Part shown: piece by piece, positions 50,242 through 60,318 of the stretch
Numbering within the stretch: position 1 is the stretch's first letter
Layout of the letters: the number at the start of each line of letters is the position of its first letter
Assembly: GCA_013349405.1 (NCBI GenBank)
Contig: DUZS01000001.1
Coordinates: 1-64,000, forward strand
Direction of reading: 5' to 3'
DNA length: 64,000 bases
DNA from: Desulfuromonadales bacterium
GTDB lineage: Bacteria > Desulfobacterota > Desulfuromonadia > Geobacterales > Pseudopelobacteraceae
Position numbers and translations under genes: made by a program
Notes under the pieces: generated by a model
Seen by the model: the letters and a program-made list of their open reading frames with translations, nothing else
The model's database searches: none
Told to the model about the DNA's origin: nothing

Positions 50242-51042
50242 CTACCAGGTTATGCTGTGCTTCATGCCAAAAAAGGTGAACAACACGACGATGAATCCGA
50301 TAATTGCGAGGATAGCGGCCCGCTTGCCGCGCCACCCGATGGTTATCCGGCCATGGAGGAGCGCCGCATAGATAATCCAGATTATCAGAGACCAGGTCTG
50401 CTTGCGATCCCATATCCAATAGCTTCCCAATGCCTGGTCTGACCAGATGGAGCCGGAGATGATGGCGACGGTCAAAAGCGGCCAGCCCACCGTCAGGCAG
50501 CGATAACTGATATCATCCATTGTTTCGAGTGACGGAAGTTTCTGGAAGAGTGCGCCAAAATGTTTCGTTTTGAGGAAATAGCGCTGGATCAGGTACATGA
50601 CGGCAACACCGGCGGCAATGGTGAAGCAGGCATAGCTGGCAAATGCCAGGAGGGCATGGAGCCAGAACCAGTTGCTCTGCAGAATCGGCGGAAGCTGGCG
50701 TGACTGCTCATGCAGCGTACTTGAGGCTGTCAGCAGCAGGAGTGCCACGGGAATAATAAAAGAGCCGAGTGTTGTGACTTTGTATCTGCGCTCAAAAAAA
50801 ATGAAGCCGCCGACTACGGCAAGGCTGAAAAAAGAGAGTGATTCCTGCATATTGGTAAGCGGCAGATACTTCATGTTGACGGCCAGATGGATTGTGGAAA
50901 GGAGGTGTGCGGTGAAGCCGACCGCCAGAATGCGTCCGGCCCAGCGCGTCAGCGCCGGCGAAGTGCGTACCAGGCAGGCGAGATATGCAGCGGTGGCACA
51001 GCAATACAACGCCACGGTCAGAATAAAAAACATGTGTGTCAT
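50242..51042 (-). CDS. ccsA: cytochrome c assembly protein (CcsA/HemX family)
   Basis: 266 residues with about eight hydrophobic segments. The WxWD-type haem-binding motif is visible as GSYWIWDRKQTWSLIIWIIYAALLH, and conserved His residues lie in the helices. It belongs to the CcsA/HemX group used in system II cytochrome c maturation or, for HemX, in control of HemA levels. Placement directly before hemA fits HemX, and both labels are possible. Its ATG overlaps the previous gene by four bases. Confidence 0.87.
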   Translation of the reverse strand: MTHMFFILTVALYCCATAAYLACLVRTSPALTRWAGRILAVGFTAHLLSTIHLAVNMKYLPLTNMQESLSFFSLAVVGGFIFFERRYKVTTLGSFIIPVALLLLTASSTLHEQSRQLPPILQSNWFWLHALLAFASYACFTIAAGVAVMYLIQRYFLKTKHFGALFQKLPSLETMDDISYRCLTVGWPLLTVAIISGSIWSDQALGSYWIWDRKQTWSLIIWIIYAALLHGRITIGWRGKRAAILAIIGFIVVLFTFFGMKHSITW

Positions 51043-51635
51043 GGCAGCGGTTCCTTGCGTTCGGTAAACTCAGCGATAAGACGTTTGGCAAGCGAGCGTA
51101 AAAACGTGGCATTGTAGGTGCTGGAGCTTCCGTTCGTCAACAGTTTTTCTCGTGCTGCGGCGAGCTGTTCAAGGATTACACCGTATTCACTGCCGATATG
51201 CCCAGCGATCTGATCACGCACATCAACGGCAAAGGTTGGACAGCGACCACCGGTAGAAACCGCAATTTTTAGATCGCCACGCTGTAAAACCACCGGGAAC
51301 GTGCAATCTCCCGCTGACGGATTATCGGCTACTGTCACCATGATTCCCCTTTTTTCGGCTTCGCCCCGCACCTTTTCATTTGTCGTACTATCATCGGTAG
51401 CCGCGACCGCCAGAAAAGCGTTATCAAGATCAGTTGCCATGTAGGAGCCTTCTCGAATTTCCACGGCTTCTGAATTTTTCAGCTCACTAATTTCAGGGCA
51501 GATCTCCCTGGCAACGACCCTGGCATGAGCACCAGCCATCAGGACTGTTTTGAGCTTTCGCGCCGCAACAGCGCCGCCGCCAACAATAACAACCAGTTTG
51601 CCCTGCATCCGTATGTTAAGCGCCAGTGTCAACAT
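51039..51635 (-). CDS. precorrin-2 dehydrogenase / sirohydrochlorin ferrochelatase-type protein
   Basis: 198 residues from the ATG at 51635 (GGAGG 8 bases upstream). It has the NAD-binding VVIVGGGAVAARKLKTVLMAGA and the AVAATDDSTTNEKV and GDCTFPVVLQRGDLKIAVSTGG motifs of CysG-N/Met8 proteins. It dehydrogenates precorrin-2 to sirohydrochlorin and may insert iron for sirohaem. As first gene of the operon it pairs with the SUMT domain of the CobA-HemD fusion. Confidence 0.92.
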   Translation of the reverse strand: MLTLALNIRMQGKLVVIVGGGAVAARKLKTVLMAGAHARVVAREICPEISELKNSEAVEIREGSYMATDLDNAFLAVAATDDSTTNEKVRGEAEKRGIMVTVADNPSAGDCTFPVVLQRGDLKIAVSTGGRCPTFAVDVRDQIAGHIGSEYGVILEQLAAAREKLLTNGSSSTYNATFLRSLAKRLIAEFTERKEPLP

Positions 51636-51779
51636 TCTTTGTGCCTCCAAGAGCTGCCATCATACTCTCCTCGCACTCTCTTTTCAATGATATGAGGCGC
51701 CCCGAGTTTGCGCTTGATTTTTTCACTGTCTGGTATATCATCCCCAAACTATATTTTGCACTCAAAGGAGAATTTCCAG

Positions 51780-52109
51780 ATGGCCAGTGAAAACGTAATC
51801 GCATTTAACGATGCAAATTTTGACCGTGAGGTACTGCAGTCCAGCACCCCGGTGCTCGTTGATTTTTGGGCTACATGGTGTGCCCCGTGTAAGGCGATCG
51901 CCCCGCTTATTGATTCCATTGCTGATGAATATGTCGGAAAGGTCAAAGTGGGCAAGGTCAATGTTGATGATAATCAGGTCACTCCGTCGAAATACGGTGT
52001 ACGCGGAATCCCTACCATTATTTTGTTCAAGGATGGTGCTGTACTCGAACAGGTCGTCGGAGCGGTTCCGAAATCGCAAATTGATGCGCTTATCGCAAAA
52101 GCCCTGTAG
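51780..52109 (+). CDS. trxA: thioredoxin
   Basis: 109 residues from the ATG at 51780 (AAAGGAG upstream). The classical active site [16 protein letters not shown] has Cys34 and Cys37 and the cis-Pro is in [11 protein letters not shown]. It is a normal cytoplasmic thioredoxin, distinct from the selenocysteine form at 14501. It is divergent from the haem operon and followed 3 bases later by a TlpA-like gene, so the two are co-transcribed. Confidence 0.97.
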   Translation: MASENVIAFNDANFDREVLQSSTPVLVDFWATWCAPCKAIAPLIDSIADEYVGKVKVGKVNVDDNQVTPSKYGVRGIPTIILFKDGAVLEQVVGAVPKSQIDALIAKAL

Positions 52110-52112
52110 GGC

Positions 52113-52631
52113 ATGAAGCTGATAGTTCCCTTCATCAGATCAGTGCTGGTCATAGTAGCCGCATCATCCCTGCTTGCATCTGCGCGAGTTGATGCGGCTC
52201 CCCGAATCGGTCAGCCCTCCCCGAATTTCAAGGTAACCGCTACGTCAGGACAGACGATATCTCAGGAAAATTTTCGGGGTCATGTATTGATACTTGACTT
52301 TTTTGCCACCTGGTGTCAGCCCTGCCGCCAGTCAATTCCGCACTTGGTGGAGATGAACCGCAAATATGGCAAGCAGGGCCTGTTCGTTCTCGGCTTGAGT
52401 GTTGACGAGGGTGGGGAGCGGCAGGTTAAAGCATTTACAGAGGAGCTGCGCGTCAATTACCCGCTGGCATTGGCGGGAGATTCAACTACGATTGATTTTG
52501 GCATACGCTCCGTACCGGTCATGTACGTGATTGATAAAAAAGGGAATATTGTCGAGGTATATCGAGGTTATTCCAATGAAATGGCCCGCTCGCTGGAGTC
52601 TTCGATCAAGCGTCTGCTGGCAGAGAAGTGA
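52113..52631 (+). CDS. TlpA/ResA-family periplasmic thiol-disulfide oxidoreductase
   Basis: 172 residues: a signal or anchor segment (about 8-29), then a TlpA/ResA-like thioredoxin fold with LDFFATWCQPCRQSIPHL (Cys68, Cys71) and the RSVPVMYVIDKKG cis-Pro segment. Such proteins reduce apocytochrome c cysteines or other envelope thiols, fitting with the neighbouring CcsA-type gene and the cytochrome-rich lifestyle. It overlaps the convergent truA gene by about 25 bases. Confidence 0.9.
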   Translation: MKLIVPFIRSVLVIVAASSLLASARVDAAPRIGQPSPNFKVTATSGQTISQENFRGHVLILDFFATWCQPCRQSIPHLVEMNRKYGKQGLFVLGLSVDEGGERQVKAFTEELRVNYPLALAGDSTTIDFGIRSVPVMYVIDKKGNIVEVYRGYSNEMARSLESSIKRLLAEK

Positions 52632-53373
52632 ACTTTTCGGGATATACGACCTGTATCAGGCATAATCCGCACGCTGGCGCGGTACATCCAGCCTCTTTCC
52701 TCTCCCCTCCCAGTAACAGTCGATCAATAATCATCGGGGTAAAGCGACCCTTGCCGATGTCAACAAGCGTGCCGACCATCACGCGCACCATATTTTTCAG
52801 AAATCCGCTTCCAGTAACGTCAACAGTAATTCGGGAATCCTGCCGGATAATCTGAACGGAGTCTATTCTCCTGATGGTGGTCTTCGCGACACAATTCGAG
52901 GCGCGGAATGCGGCAAAATCGTGGCTGCCGACAAAACGGCCTGCAGCATCTTCCATTGCGGCAAGATCAAGTGGTTCCCGCACCTGCCAACTGTACAGTC
53001 TGTCAAGCGGCGCTCGGACGGAGGAATTGATTATGGTATAGCGGTACTGTTTGGCGTGAGCCATAGTAATCGGCTTGAACCCGTCAGGTACAATGCGGGC
53101 GCTCTGGATGGCGATGTCAGGGGGGAGGAAGCGGTTCGCACCTTCTATGAAGGCTTGCAACGGAAGGTTGCGGCTCGTCATGAAGGAGGCCGCCATGGCC
53201 TGTGCATGAACTCCCGCATCAGTTCGTCCTGAAGAACGAATCTGCACGCGTTCCTTCAGCAGTTTTTCAAATGCGGCCTCGACAACCTCCTGTACCGCCA
53301 TCCCGTTCGGCTGAACCTGCCAGCCGCAATAGCTGGTGCCGTCATAAGAAATAGTCACTAATACGGTCGGCAC
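52606..53373 (-). CDS. truA: tRNA pseudouridine(38-40) synthase
   Basis: 255 residues from the GTG at 53373, one base after the hslO stop (a TTG at 53400 is possible). TruA motifs are present: VTISYDGTSYCGWQVQPNG, SSGRTDAGVHAQAMAASF with the catalytic Asp, and FLKNMVRVMVGTLVDIGKG. It makes pseudouridine at tRNA positions 38-40. It is co-transcribed with hslO upstream and convergent with the TlpA-like gene. Confidence 0.94.
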   Translation of the reverse strand: MPTVLVTISYDGTSYCGWQVQPNGMAVQEVVEAAFEKLLKERVQIRSSGRTDAGVHAQAMAASFMTSRNLPLQAFIEGANRFLPPDIAIQSARIVPDGFKPITMAHAKQYRYTIINSSVRAPLDRLYSWQVREPLDLAAMEDAAGRFVGSHDFAAFRASNCVAKTTIRRIDSVQIIRQDSRITVDVTGSGFLKNMVRVMVGTLVDIGKGRFTPMIIDRLLLGGERKEAGCTAPACGLCLIQVVYPEKFTSLPADA

Positions 53374-53374
53374 T

Positions 53375-54265
53375 CTACTGGCCTGGCGATTCTGAAGCAA
53401 GCGCGATCAAACTGTCCAGCTCATTAACACCCAGATGATAGGTTTTCCGGCAAAATTCGCACGTCACTTCAGCCCCTTCTTTCTTCAAGCGCATATCCTG
53501 TAATTCATCGCGTCCCAGAGTAAGCAGCGCCCGCTCGATCTTTTCCACTCCGCAGCCGCAGCGGAAGAAGATGCTGTGCGATTCTAGAATGGTGTAGGGA
53601 ATATCACCGAAAAGTCCCTGAACAACCCGTTCAGCTCCCCCGGCTTCAAGCAGTTCGGACAGTGCCGGCAGTCCTGCTATCCGGGACATGATCGTATCGA
53701 TCTCACCGCCGTCGGCTTTGGGCAGCGCCTGTATCAAAAAACCGCCACAGGTTGCAATATGGCCGTCTTCAGCAAGTGTAGCACCTAAGCCAACCGCAGA
53801 AGGGGTCTGCTCCGAATCAGTCAGATAATACGCCAGATCCTCGCCGATTTCACTGCTGACCAGTTGGACTACACCCTGATACGGCTGTCCGCCCATGCCG
53901 ATATCCTTGGAAACGGTCAGGAAGCCTGCTCTGCCGATCAATCCGGCGACATTCCATCTGCCGTTCACCGGTTCAAGATCGGCTGCAGGATTGCCAAGAC
54001 AACCGCGGACCGCCCCATCACTGTCTGCTTCCAGTATCATTTTTTTGAGCGGGCCATTTCCTTCAAATTTAAGCGCCGTCCGCTGGCCATCCTTGAGAAG
54101 AGCGCCCATAAGGGCTCCCGCTGCCAATCCGCGCGAAAGTGCAATTCGTGCTGTTGCTGATGCCTGCTGAAGTTCACATATTTCACGTGCCAGTTCACCG
54201 GCACTGCACCCGAGAACCCTGATGCCGCCCGACAGGCATAATGCCCGAACAATCTGATCACCCAT
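53375..54265 (-). CDS. hslO: redox-regulated chaperone Hsp33
   Basis: 296 residues. The core has LAAGALMGALLKDGQRTALKFEGNGPLKK and GYL-type substrate-binding region, and the C-terminal redox switch carries CGCGVEK and CEFCRKTY, the four zinc-binding cysteines. Hsp33 is activated by oxidative unfolding when these cysteines form disulfides. It is the first gene of an operon with truA. Confidence 0.94.
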   Translation of the reverse strand: MGDQIVRALCLSGGIRVLGCSAGELAREICELQQASATARIALSRGLAAGALMGALLKDGQRTALKFEGNGPLKKMILEADSDGAVRGCLGNPAADLEPVNGRWNVAGLIGRAGFLTVSKDIGMGGQPYQGVVQLVSSEIGEDLAYYLTDSEQTPSAVGLGATLAEDGHIATCGGFLIQALPKADGGEIDTIMSRIAGLPALSELLEAGGAERVVQGLFGDIPYTILESHSIFFRCGCGVEKIERALLTLGRDELQDMRLKKEGAEVTCEFCRKTYHLGVNELDSLIALASESPGQ

Positions 54266-54332
54266 ATTGTTTGTGACCTCTGGAGAAGGATTTTAAACTC
54301 AGGTTCGTATAATACTACCGGAGCGCGCACAA

Positions 54333-54362
54333 AAAAAGCCGCATCTTTCGACGCGGCTTTTT
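54333..54362. terminator. bidirectional intrinsic terminator
   Basis: AAAAAGCCGC (54333-54342) and GCGGCTTTTT (54353-54362) form a perfect ten-base stem with a T-run on either strand. It ends the Ala/Lys-rich protein gene on the minus strand. Confidence 0.82.
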
Positions 54363-54383
54363 AGTGTATTCGCTAAAAGCGAA

Positions 54384-54632
54384 TTACTTTGCTTTAGGAG
54401 CTTCAGCAGGAGCAGCGGCTTTTTCAGCAGGTGCATCAGCTGCTTTTTTTGCTTTCTTTGCTTTCTTTTTCTTAGCAGGCTTAGCAGCGGCATCAGCAGG
54501 CTTTGCATCAGCAGCAGGAGCAGCGGCAGCAGCAGGAGCAGCAGCAGGCTTAGCAGCATCAGTAGCGAAAGCAACAGCGGAGAAGGAGAGAGCTACGAGG
54601 GCGGCTACGATTGTGGACAGAACTTTTTTCAT
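54384..54632 (-). CDS. small exported Ala/Lys/Pro-rich protein
   Basis: 82 residues from the ATG at 54632 (GGAGG upstream). A signal peptide (MKKVLSTIVAALVALSFSAVAFA) is followed by a low-complexity stretch of Ala, Pro and Lys with a KKKKAKKAKK block. It is likely a small basic periplasmic or secreted protein of unknown use. A strong terminator follows, so it is a single-gene unit, probably well expressed. The repetitive DNA makes homology judgements weak. Confidence 0.75.
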   Translation of the reverse strand: MKKVLSTIVAALVALSFSAVAFATDAAKPAAAPAAAAAPAADAKPADAAAKPAKKKKAKKAKKAADAPAEKAAAPAEAPKAK

Positions 54633-54833
54633 TGGTAATACCTCCAAAGGGAATGTGTTTGATTTTTATTATTGCAGACGCCGTGCCAATAAAATTATAT
54701 TTAATAAGTATCTTATTTTACAGTGTTTTTATTTTTAGCGGGGTTTTAGCCCACGCTATGCCTACCTCATACACTACACGTTCCACCTTATATGAGGTAA
54801 AAAGCCCATCCTGGGTACGCATCAGCCTGTCGT

Positions 54834-55844
54834 TCAAGATGCCCGGTAATATTCACGGTACCAGTCGACAAAGCGGGCAATGCCATCTTCAATGCTTGTG
54901 TCAGGACGGAAGCCGACTGCATCTGCTAAATCCGCGACATCGGCATAGGTCACAAGCACTTCTCCCGGCTGCATCGGAAGAAAATTTTTCCGCGCTTTTT
55001 TTCCAAGGCACTCTTCCAGCACTTCAATAAAACGCCCAAGCTGGACAGGTTTATTGTTGCCTATGTTATAGACGCGATACGGGGCCGAGCTCGTTGCCGG
55101 ATCAGGTTTTTCAGGGTTCCAGGAGCGGGCAGGGGCCGGAATGTGCTCCATGACCCGCACAACTCCTTCGACAATGTCATCAATAAAGGTAAAATCGCGC
55201 TGCATCATGCCATGATTATACACATCGATAGTCCGCCCTGCCAAAATCGCTTTGGTAAAAGAGAAATATGCCATGTCGGGTCGCCCCCAGGGACCGTAAA
55301 CGGTGAAGAAGCGTAAACCGGTAGTCGGAATGGCATACAGATGTGCGTAGGTATGGGCCATCAGCTCGTTGGATTTTTTGGTGGCCGCGTAGAGCGATAC
55401 CGGATGGTCAACGGAATGATGTTCAGAAAAGGGCACTGTAGCGTTGGCGCCGTACACTGAGCTTGACGAGGCATAGACAAGATGTTTGACCTTCGTGTGG
55501 CGACACCCTTCAAGAATATTCAGAAAACCGCTCAGATTGCTCTCGACATAGGCATGAGGGTTCTGCAGCGAGTAGCGTACGCCCGCCTGGGCGCCGAGAT
55601 TGATGACATAGTCGAACTGCCCTGTCTCAAAAAGGCTTTCGACAGATGAACGCTCCTCCAGACCGCCACGGACAAAGACAAAGCCGTCCAGAGCGGTAAG
55701 AATTTTCAGGCGATCTTCCTTCAGGGAAACATCGTAGTAGTCATTCAGATTATCAAAACCGGTAACCTGGTGGCCGAGCCGCAGCAGACGCTGCACGACG
55801 TGAAAGCCGATAAATCCGACCGCGCCGGTAACAAGGATCTTCAT
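54834..55844 (-). CDS. NAD-dependent nucleotide-sugar epimerase (UDP-glucuronate 4-epimerase-like)
   Basis: 336 residues from the ATG at 55844 (AAAGGA upstream). It is an extended [22 protein letters not shown] with the glycine loop, [11 protein letters not shown], and the catalytic YAATKKSNE (Tyr-x3-Lys), then [17 protein letters not shown]. The pattern matches UDP-glucuronate or UDP-galacturonate 4-epimerases used for surface polysaccharides. It stands alone, with no glycosyltransferases nearby. Confidence 0.9.
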   Translation of the reverse strand: MKILVTGAVGFIGFHVVQRLLRLGHQVTGFDNLNDYYDVSLKEDRLKILTALDGFVFVRGGLEERSSVESLFETGQFDYVINLGAQAGVRYSLQNPHAYVESNLSGFLNILEGCRHTKVKHLVYASSSSVYGANATVPFSEHHSVDHPVSLYAATKKSNELMAHTYAHLYAIPTTGLRFFTVYGPWGRPDMAYFSFTKAILAGRTIDVYNHGMMQRDFTFIDDIVEGVVRVMEHIPAPARSWNPEKPDPATSSAPYRVYNIGNNKPVQLGRFIEVLEECLGKKARKNFLPMQPGEVLVTYADVADLADAVGFRPDTSIEDGIARFVDWYREYYRAS

Positions 55845-55891
55845 AAGGGGTTCCTTTCCAGAGTCATGAATTGAATCTACAAAAAACAGTT

Positions 55892-56103
55892 GTCCACGAA
55901 ATACACTAAAAACACGAACAAAATCATGAGGATAAAAAAGCATTAAGCCTCTCGAAAAGGCCTTGATTTTAAAGCGTTAAGGCAGAAGATCTTGGTTCTA
56001 AATCGTGAAGTAATCGTGAGGCTAAAAAAAGTTCCTGATCAGTTCTTGGTATTACCAGTATTATCAATAGTTTAGATTCTAATTTTTTCGTGCCTTTCGT
56101 GGA
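55892..56103. repeat. AT-rich element flanked by inverted repeats
   Basis: The left end GTCCACGAAATACAC with ACGAAC (55892-55919) is matched in inverted form by TTCGTGCCTTTCGTGGAT (56087-56104). The 170 bases between are AT-rich with no open frame. The ends resemble CCACGAAA-type repeats scattered in many bacterial genomes, so this could be a miniature mobile or regulatory element. Confidence 0.5.
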
Positions 56104-56122
56104 TCAAAAAGCCGTTTTTAGG

Positions 56123-57067
56123 TTAACCTGTTTTTCTTCGGAAGATATACACCGCCGCATCCAGCTCCGGCGGCAGCACGAGTCGGCTCAGCCGGGCATC
56201 TTCTGCTATCTCAAAGGTAGATTGCGCATTGTAGTCATCCCAGTTCCCGGCAGCAAAACGGTGCCGACTGCTGATCACAATATATGTCTGCACACTTTTC
56301 GTCCTGAACACCTGCTGTTCAAAACCATTGCCGGCAGGAGGCCAGGAACAGATCACTACTTCAGGAGCGAACTCGTGGAGCGCCACCGGAGCAGTCCGCT
56401 TCAGCACAAAGTCGGGATAATTCACCGCATGCGTCCAACTATGGTCGTCAGTAGCGGTGACAGCAACGCCACTGTCTGCCAGAAACCGAGTCAGTGTGCC
56501 ATCACCTGCAGCTATCTCCAGGCAGGTACGCGACCCGATCAGTGACACAAGCTCCGTAAGCAGAGCCCCTGAATAAAAGCAGTATATCCCCTTCGGCTGC
56601 ACCAGTGGCATGAGAAGCCGTTTCTGCCAGAGCAGCGGCCAGACGATACGGAACCAGAATAAAGACACTGGTTTCCGCTCCAGACCATCCGCAAAAAGGA
56701 GTTTCTGGGCAAGGTAGCCATTGATACGGTTAAAGCGGACCTTCCCCTTTGTCACACCGGTCGCTTCGGCAATCAGATGCTGCTTAATGGTCAGGTGGGC
56801 CATGCGGGTACGCGCAATCTGCTCTACCAACGCAGCAGCTATCTTTGCATCACCGCGACTGTTGCCAAGCTTCCTCTCCAGGAGCCGTTCTGCCTGCAGC
56901 ATCCGTTTCAGATACGTCGGCAGCCCGGCGGGAGAGCCGGCGGCAACTATTTCGGCAAGTTCCTGTCGTACGGCATCCCGCATCCCGGGGAACCTTTCAT
57001 CAAGTTCATCGAGAGACGGCTGCGACTGCAGCCATTTCAGCAGATGTTCAGGTCGCTCACTGCTCAT
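56123..57067 (-). CDS. SAM-dependent methyltransferase-like protein of unknown target
   Basis: 314 residues. The N-terminal half (1-170) is helical with no known family. The C-terminal half has LEIAAGDGTLTRFLADSG (about 209-226), the SAM-binding loop of Rossmann methyltransferases, followed by an acidic second strand (AVTATDDHSW), but the usual catalytic motif is not recognisable. Its ATG shares one base with the stop of the RND pump gene, so it is translated in the same operon. A role in modifying the pump, its substrate or the envelope is only a guess. Confidence 0.6.
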   Translation of the reverse strand: MSSERPEHLLKWLQSQPSLDELDERFPGMRDAVRQELAEIVAAGSPAGLPTYLKRMLQAERLLERKLGNSRGDAKIAAALVEQIARTRMAHLTIKQHLIAEATGVTKGKVRFNRINGYLAQKLLFADGLERKPVSLFWFRIVWPLLWQKRLLMPLVQPKGIYCFYSGALLTELVSLIGSRTCLEIAAGDGTLTRFLADSGVAVTATDDHSWTHAVNYPDFVLKRTAPVALHEFAPEVVICSWPPAGNGFEQQVFRTKSVQTYIVISSRHRFAAGNWDDYNAQSTFEIAEDARLSRLVLPPELDAAVYIFRRKTG

Positions 57068-60000
57068 CAGGCTGCTGATTTTTGCGCCTTCTTCGCGAAC
57101 ATCCGTGACACCAGCACGAAGAAGAATGGAATAAAGATCAGGTCAATAAAGGTTGCCGAGAGCAATCCGCCGGTAACGGCGGTGCCGATGGCGTTCTGGG
57201 CGGCAGCGCCGGCTCCCTTGGTAAGTGCCAGCGGCAGGGTACCGAAAAAGAACGCCAGAGAGGTCATAATAACCGGGCGGAGTCGAATCCTTACTGCCGA
57301 TAGAGTCGCTTCTACCAGTTCATGTCCATCCTTCATCTGCTCCTTGATAAACTGGATTATCAGGATGGCATTCTTGGTGGAAAGCCCCACCGTGGTGAGC
57401 AGGCCGATCTGGAGATAGACGTCGTTGGGCAGCACCCGCAGTTTGACCGCGATTACGGCTCCGACGAGTCCGAGCGGCAGCATCAGCAGATTGACGAAGG
57501 GGATGGTCCAGCTCTCGTACAGGGCCGCCACGGAGAGAAACACCACCAGCAGTGAAATTGCATAAAGCGCCGGTGCCTGGGCTCCGGCATTCTTTTCCTC
57601 ATAGGAGAGGCCGGTCCATTCATAGCCGATTCCCGCCGGCAGCTGGGCAGCCATCTCTTCCATTTCCTTCATCGCCTCGCCGGTACTTATCCCCGGCGCT
57701 GCCTGCCCCAGCATCTCGACAGATGAAATGCCGTTGTAACGCTCCAGGCGGGGTGAGCCGTACTGCCAGCGAGGGGTGGCAAAAGCTGAAAACGGCACCA
57801 TGTCACCATTTTTGTTGCTTACATACCAGCGGTAAATATCCTCCGGCAGCATCCGGTAGCGGGAATCAGACTGGAGATACACCTTCTTGACCCGGCCATT
57901 CTGAATGAAATCATTAACGTACGAACTTCCCCACGCAGTTGAAAGGACGCTGTTGATTTCCGTCAGCGAGACCCCCTGGGCACCGGCACGGACATCGTCG
58001 ATATCAAGTTTGAACTGGGGCGAATCATCCTGGCCGTTCGGCCGTACCGCAATCAGTTTCGGGTTTTTCCGGGCCATGCCGAGCAGCTGGTTGCGCGCCT
58101 CCATCAGCTTTTCATGCCCCAGGCCGCCGCGATCCTGCAGCTGCATGTCAAAACCGTTCGCGACTCCCAGCTCAAGGACCGCCGGCGGAGCAAAGGCGAA
58201 TGCCAGACCGTCACGGAAGCTGGAAAATGCCTTCATCGCACGACCGGCAATGGCAGACGCTTTCCGTTCCGGGGCATTACGCAGCTTCCAGTCCTTCAGT
58301 TTGACCCAGGCCAGTCCCATGTTCTGGCCGCGGCCGGCAAAACTGAACCCGGCCACGGTGATGATTCCTTGCACCGTTTGTGCTTCTTTTCCCAGAAAAT
58401 GCTGTTCCATCTGACGTATCACCTGGATAGTCCGCTCCTGGGTAGCTCCGGCCGGCAGCTGTACCTGACAGATGATGAAACCCTGATCCTCATCCGGCAG
58501 GAACGAAGTCGGGAGCTTAAGGAAGAAGAAGACCATGGCAGCGACAATAGCGCTGTATATCACCAGGTAGCGCAGCGGTTTGCCGAAGGAGCGACCGACG
58601 ATTCCTTCGTAGTTGTGGCGGCAAAATTCAAATACCCGGTTGAAGTAGCGGAAAAACCAGGCAAACCAGCCGGTTTCTCCGGCATGATGTCCTTTTTCGA
58701 CCGGCTTGAGAATGGTGGCGCAGAGTGCCGGAGTCAGAATCATGGCCACCATCACCGAGATAATCATGGCAGAAATAATGGTAATGGAAAACTGGCGGTA
58801 GATTACGCCGGTGGAACCGCCAAAAAAGGCCATGGGAAGGAACACTGCCGTCAGAACAGTCGCAATACCCCACAGGGCACTGGTGATCTGCCCCATTGAC
58901 TTGATGGTAGCGTCATGAGGCGACAAACCCTCCTCGGTCATGATCCGTTCCACGTTTTCAACCACCACGATAGCGTCATCGACCAGCAGGCCGATGACAA
59001 TTACCAGGGCGAACATGGTCAGGGTGTTAATCGAGAAACCGCAGGCCGACAGCACGCCCATGGTTCCCAGCAGAACAACCGGCACGGCAATGGTCGGGAT
59101 CAGGGTTGCCCGGATGTTCTGCAGAAAGAGGAACATGATGATAAAGACCAGGAAGACCGCAATAACGAGGGTATGGACTACCTCCTCGATGGAGATCTTG
59201 ACAAACGGGGTGGAGTCGTACGGGTAGATCACCTTCATGCCGGGGGGGAAGAATTTTGCCAATTCAGCCATCTTGGCCTTGACCCGGTTACCGGTTTCAA
59301 CGGCATTGGCACCGGCGGCCAGCCTGACCGCCATCCCGCCGAGCGGCTTACCGTTATAATACGACTGAATTTCGTAGTTCTCGGTACCGATCCGGCTTTC
59401 CGCCACATCTTTAAGCCGCACTGTTGAGCCGTTACTGTTGGTGCGCAGCACGATGGCGTCAAACTGTTCCGTTGTCTGGAGCAGGCTGCGGGCCGTGATA
59501 GTGGCGTTCAGCTGCTGTCCGGTACCGGCGGGAAGGCCACCCAGCTGGCCGGCTGAGACCTGGGCATTCTGGGCCTGCATTGCGGCAATCACATCGTTCG
59601 TTGTGAGGTGATAGCTGTTCAGCTTGGCCGGATTCACCCAGATGCGCATGGCATTCTGGGTGCCGAACAGCATAAGTTCGCCCACCCCTTCGACACGGCT
59701 GACGATATCCTGGAGGTTGGAGACCATATAGTCGGTCAGAGTGTTGCGGTCCATCGAGCCATCTTCCGAGACAAGGCCGACAATCAGGAGGAAGTTCCTG
59801 GTCGATTTTACCACCGAAATCCCCTGGCGCTGCACGATCTGCGGCAAGAGCGGCACGGCGAGCTGCAGTTTGTTCTGTACCTGTACCTGCGCGATATTCG
59901 GGTCAGTCCCGGCCTTAAAGGTCATGGTGATGGTCACCGAGCCGGAAGAGTCACTGGTAGACGACATGTAAATGAGATTATCAATACCGTTCAGTTTCTG

Positions 60001-60198
60001 CTCGATCACCTGTGTAACCGTGTCCTGGACGGTCTGGGCCGAGGCGCCCGGATAGGTGGCGTTGATGGCAATCTGCGGCGGCGCTATGGGCGGATACTGA
60101 GAAACCGGCAGGCTCTTGATCGACAGCAGTCCGACCAGCATGACCATGATGGCGATCACCCAGGCAAAAATCGGGCGATGTATGAAAAATTTAGGCAT
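57067..60198 (-). CDS. RND multidrug efflux transporter, AcrB/MexB family
   Basis: 1043 residues from the ATG at 60198 (AAAGGAG upstream). The HAE1-type RND pump is clear: [24 protein letters not shown], the paired periplasmic porter domains, and the TM4 proton-relay segment [23 protein letters not shown] with two Asp residues. It takes up drugs from the periplasm and outer leaflet and exports them. The adaptor gene lies upstream. An outer-membrane TolC-type gene is not in the window. Confidence 0.96.
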   Translation of the reverse strand: MPKFFIHRPIFAWVIAIMVMLVGLLSIKSLPVSQYPPIAPPQIAINATYPGASAQTVQDTVTQVIEQKLNGIDNLIYMSSTSDSSGSVTITMTFKAGTDPNIAQVQVQNKLQLAVPLLPQIVQRQGISVVKSTRNFLLIVGLVSEDGSMDRNTLTDYMVSNLQDIVSRVEGVGELMLFGTQNAMRIWVNPAKLNSYHLTTNDVIAAMQAQNAQVSAGQLGGLPAGTGQQLNATITARSLLQTTEQFDAIVLRTNSNGSTVRLKDVAESRIGTENYEIQSYYNGKPLGGMAVRLAAGANAVETGNRVKAKMAELAKFFPPGMKVIYPYDSTPFVKISIEEVVHTLVIAVFLVFIIMFLFLQNIRATLIPTIAVPVVLLGTMGVLSACGFSINTLTMFALVIVIGLLVDDAIVVVENVERIMTEEGLSPHDATIKSMGQITSALWGIATVLTAVFLPMAFFGGSTGVIYRQFSITIISAMIISVMVAMILTPALCATILKPVEKGHHAGETGWFAWFFRYFNRVFEFCRHNYEGIVGRSFGKPLRYLVIYSAIVAAMVFFFLKLPTSFLPDEDQGFIICQVQLPAGATQERTIQVIRQMEQHFLGKEAQTVQGIITVAGFSFAGRGQNMGLAWVKLKDWKLRNAPERKASAIAGRAMKAFSSFRDGLAFAFAPPAVLELGVANGFDMQLQDRGGLGHEKLMEARNQLLGMARKNPKLIAVRPNGQDDSPQFKLDIDDVRAGAQGVSLTEINSVLSTAWGSSYVNDFIQNGRVKKVYLQSDSRYRMLPEDIYRWYVSNKNGDMVPFSAFATPRWQYGSPRLERYNGISSVEMLGQAAPGISTGEAMKEMEEMAAQLPAGIGYEWTGLSYEEKNAGAQAPALYAISLLVVFLSVAALYESWTIPFVNLLMLPLGLVGAVIAVKLRVLPNDVYLQIGLLTTVGLSTKNAILIIQFIKEQMKDGHELVEATLSAVRIRLRPVIMTSLAFFFGTLPLALTKGAGAAAQNAIGTAVTGGLLSATFIDLIFIPFFFVLVSRMFAKKAQKSAA

Positions 60199-60210
60199 GA
60201 AAGGCTCCTT

Positions 60211-60305
60211 TATCAAAAGTCCCCCTTGATAAAGGGGGATTCAGGGGGATTTTAGCTGGGTGCTGAAATGCAAATCCCCCCCGTCCCCCCTTTATCAAGG
60301 GGGGA
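60211..60305. repeat. palindromic repeat between adaptor and RND genes
   Basis: TATCAAAAGTCCCCCTTGATAAAGGGGG and CCCCCTTTATCAAGGGGGG lie at the two ends with AATCCCCC/GGGGGATT pairs inside, forming nested hairpins in the adaptor-RND gap. It belongs to the same loose class of GC-rich palindromes as the elements at 33640, 35436 and 43631. Confidence 0.65.
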
Positions 60306-60318
60306 GCATGTGGCCAGA

